Positions 33,054 through 34,196 of a stretch of DNA of 34,196 bases are shown here, one piece after another. Numbering within the stretch: the first letter of the stretch is position 1; the number at the start of each line of letters is the position of its first letter. A model generated the notes under the pieces. That model searched no databases. It had not been told where the DNA came from and worked only from the letters and a program-made list of their open reading frames with translations. Position numbers and translations under genes: made by a program. The stretch is from an uncultured Verrucomicrobiota bacterium (GTDB taxonomy: Bacteria > Verrucomicrobiota > Verrucomicrobiia > Limisphaerales > UBA9464). The stretch is from assembly GCA_903916195.1 (NCBI GenBank), contig CAIWVP010000148.1, positions 74,396 through 108,591 of the forward strand, written 5' to 3'.

Positions 33054-33884
33054 ATGATGAATCTTTCTAGTATCCGCTCCGCCGGCAAGCGGGGCTTCAC
33101 CCTCATCGAACTCCTCGTCGTCATCGCCATCATCGCGATCCTCGCCGGGATGCTCCTGCCCGCGTTGGGCAAGGCCAAGACCAAGGCCCAAGGCATCCTG
33201 TGCATGAACAACGGCAAGCAGCTCACCCTCGCATGGAAACTGTACAACGGTGACAACGGCGACCGGCTGGTCGCTTCGCTCGCCATCGATAAACGCCCGG
33301 TGTGGGTCGAAGGAAATCTCGGCTTCCCGGGTGGTTCGGACAACACGAACAACAAGTACATCACCAACGGACCGCTCTTCAAATACGCCGGCTCCGCGTT
33401 CGCCATCTACAAGTGCCCCGCGGACCGCGCCGCGATCGGGACCATCGCGAAAAGCAAGTTCACGCCGCGCATCCGCAGCATCTCGATGAGCCAAGCCTTC
33501 GACTTCGGCGGCTGGCTCCCGGGTGGCCCCGGCCCCAAGCAGTACCGTCTCTACGCCAAGGAGAGCGACATCAAGAACCCGTCAGCAACCTTCGTGTTCG
33601 TGGATGAGCACTCCGACAGCATCAACGACGGCGCCTTCGCCGTGCAGATGGTCGAGCGGAGCGCGGCGGCCGGCAACATCATCGACATGCCCGCGTCCTA
33701 TCACAACGGCGCCTGCGGCTTCTCGTTCGCCGACGGCCACTCCGAGATCCACCGCTGGGTCGGCAAGACCATCAAGCCCCCGGTGAAGTACGACGGTTCC
33801 GTGGCTCTGAACGTTCCGGCCAAGGATTCTCTGAACGACGCCAAGTGGCTCTCCGAGAACACCACGGTCCGCAACGACCAATGA
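33054..33884 (+). CDS. Prepilin-like protein with type IV prepilin N-terminal cleavage/methylation motif (H-x9-DG type)
   Basis: A 276-residue protein. After a short basic leader ([14 protein letters not shown]), G14|F15[23 protein letters not shown] is the prepilin-peptidase cleavage site and hydrophobic helix; Glu19, fifth of the mature protein, is the pilin residue. The helix is followed by a globular domain with [22 protein letters not shown] and [19 protein letters not shown], the H-x9-DG motif of the large planctomycete/verrucomicrobial prepilin-like families. Such proteins are very numerous in those phyla and their function is unknown; the signature implies export by a type II secretion/type IV pilus-like route. 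A second ATG lies at 33057. A strong terminator follows 27 nt on. No other pilin genes are close. Confidence 0.9.
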   Translation: MMNLSSIRSAGKRGFTLIELLVVIAIIAILAGMLLPALGKAKTKAQGILCMNNGKQLTLAWKLYNGDNGDRLVASLAIDKRPVWVEGNLGFPGGSDNTNNKYITNGPLFKYAGSAFAIYKCPADRAAIGTIAKSKFTPRIRSISMSQAFDFGGWLPGGPGPKQYRLYAKESDIKNPSATFVFVDEHSDSINDGAFAVQMVERSAAAGNIIDMPASYHNGACGFSFADGHSEIHRWVGKTIKPPVKYDGSVALNVPAKDSLNDAKWLSENTTVRNDQ

Positions 33885-33910
33885 CCCACGGACATCGCTG
33901 ATCACTGACG

Positions 33911-33940
33911 AAAACGGCCGCCCTCCCGGGCGGCCGTTTT
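33911..33940 (+). terminator. Terminator of the prepilin-like gene
   Basis: A 13-bp perfect stem (aaaacggccgccc at 33911-33923, gggcggccgtttt at 33928-33940) with loop TCCC and flanking A and T tracts. It shares loop and outer sequence with the HU terminator at 8824-8857. Confidence 0.9.
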
Positions 33941-34016
33941 GTTTCGACGGAAGCCCGCGAGACAGCGCGCCAACATGGGGCCGGCAGTACAGCAGGGCGA
34001 GGACGTCCATAGGTTT

Positions 34017-34033
34017 CCGCCACTTCCGATCAC
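34017..34033 (-). repeat. Solo copy of the dispersed GATCGGAAGTGGCGG motif
   Basis: ccgccacttccgatcac, the complement of gtgatcggaagtggcgg, near the right edge. Upstream, gtacagcagggc and ggacgt echo the gatacagcag and ggacgt words of the 190-bp element, so this is probably a degraded copy in minus orientation. Confidence 0.6.
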
Positions 34034-34076
34034 GCGGGAACGACTCCGTCTCTTGCAGGGAAGCAGCGCCAACTTT

Positions 34077-34176
34077 GCAAGCCGGAGGCTTGCCAGCCAT
34101 TAGCCGGGGGCTGAGCGAGTCCGCGAGCGACACCCCCGGAGAACGGTCGGCAAACATCACGACCCCGTGAGGGGTC
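34077..34176. repeat. Three-hairpin repeat cluster
   Basis: gcaagcc-gga-ggcttgc (34077-34093), then ccggggg (34104-34110) pairing with cccccgg (34133-34139) around a 22-nt loop, then gacccc-gtga-ggggtc (34161-34176). All stems are perfect. The wording 'tagccggggg...cccccgg' and 'gaccccgtgaggggtcg' resembles, from memory, intergenic repeats common in Verrucomicrobiota and Planctomycetota. Confidence 0.7.
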
Positions 34177-34196
34177 GCACCCACAGCTGGAACGCG

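Larger units (their letters stand above)
33885..34196. other. Right-end intergenic region with terminator and repeats
   Basis: The last 312 nt hold the terminator (33911-33940), a lone inverted copy of the dispersed motif (34017-34033) and three consecutive hairpins (34077-34176). No gene is supported on either strand. Confidence 0.65.

Overview
The window is GC-rich, densely coded bacterial DNA that looks like the phylum Verrucomicrobiota (a Limisphaerales/Pedosphaeraceae- or Opitutales-like member is my guess, from memory of family occurrence). Pointers are a solitary prepilin-like protein with an H-x9-DG C-terminal motif, a CvpA-type protein with a long soluble tail, several small zinc-ribbon membrane proteins, a TIGR02466-type oxygenase, a GH63-like glucosidase, and GC-rich hairpin repeats between genes. 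There are 28 genes, including one cut by the left edge. I see no tRNA, rRNA, CRISPR array, intact insertion sequence or prophage.

Layout. 1-8015 is all minus strand: the N-terminus of a membrane protein (probable sensor kinase), a CvpA-like protein, a beta-lactamase-fold serine hydrolase, a rhodanese/fatty-acid-hydroxylase pair with overlapping ends, manC, and a Ser/Thr kinase whose stop overlaps the start of an N-carbamoylputrescine amidase. HU and a ketopantoate-reductase-like gene follow on the plus strand. From 9843 to 14905 a minus-strand run reads, in transcription order, rlmI, mutY, a 2OG-Fe(II) oxygenase-like gene, a zinc-ribbon protein, a MOSC protein and dxr. From 15174 to 18392 a plus-strand run holds prmC, murA and two small proteins. 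Then come an SGNH hydrolase (-), a large GH63-like glucosidase (+), a beta-propeller/phosphoesterase fusion (-), a LysR regulator (-), a flavin-dependent halogenase-like protein (+), a secreted SGNH-type esterase (+), a large FtsX-type permease (-) and a prepilin-like protein (+).

Most genes are housekeeping: isoprenoid precursor (dxr), peptidoglycan (murA), release-factor and 23S rRNA methylation (prmC, rlmI), DNA repair (mutY), nucleoid (HU), sugar nucleotide (manC) and polyamine (amidase). Coupling by overlap is seen for rhodanese-hydroxylase, kinase-amidase and murA-17431. Almost no gene has a clear Shine-Dalgarno sequence.

The most unusual material is between genes. A 190-bp element at 32582-32771 has 19-bp terminal inverted repeats (one mismatch) and an almost symmetric array of 17-nt hairpins whose 7-bp stems differ but stay perfectly paired. 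Its terminal motif recurs alone or in degraded form at 8071, 26329, 26716 and 34017. Other hairpin families with paired changes lie at 22363-22466, 6001-6036 and 34077-34176. The halogenase-like gene, with WxWxIE in place of the usual WxWxIP, is the most interesting protein.
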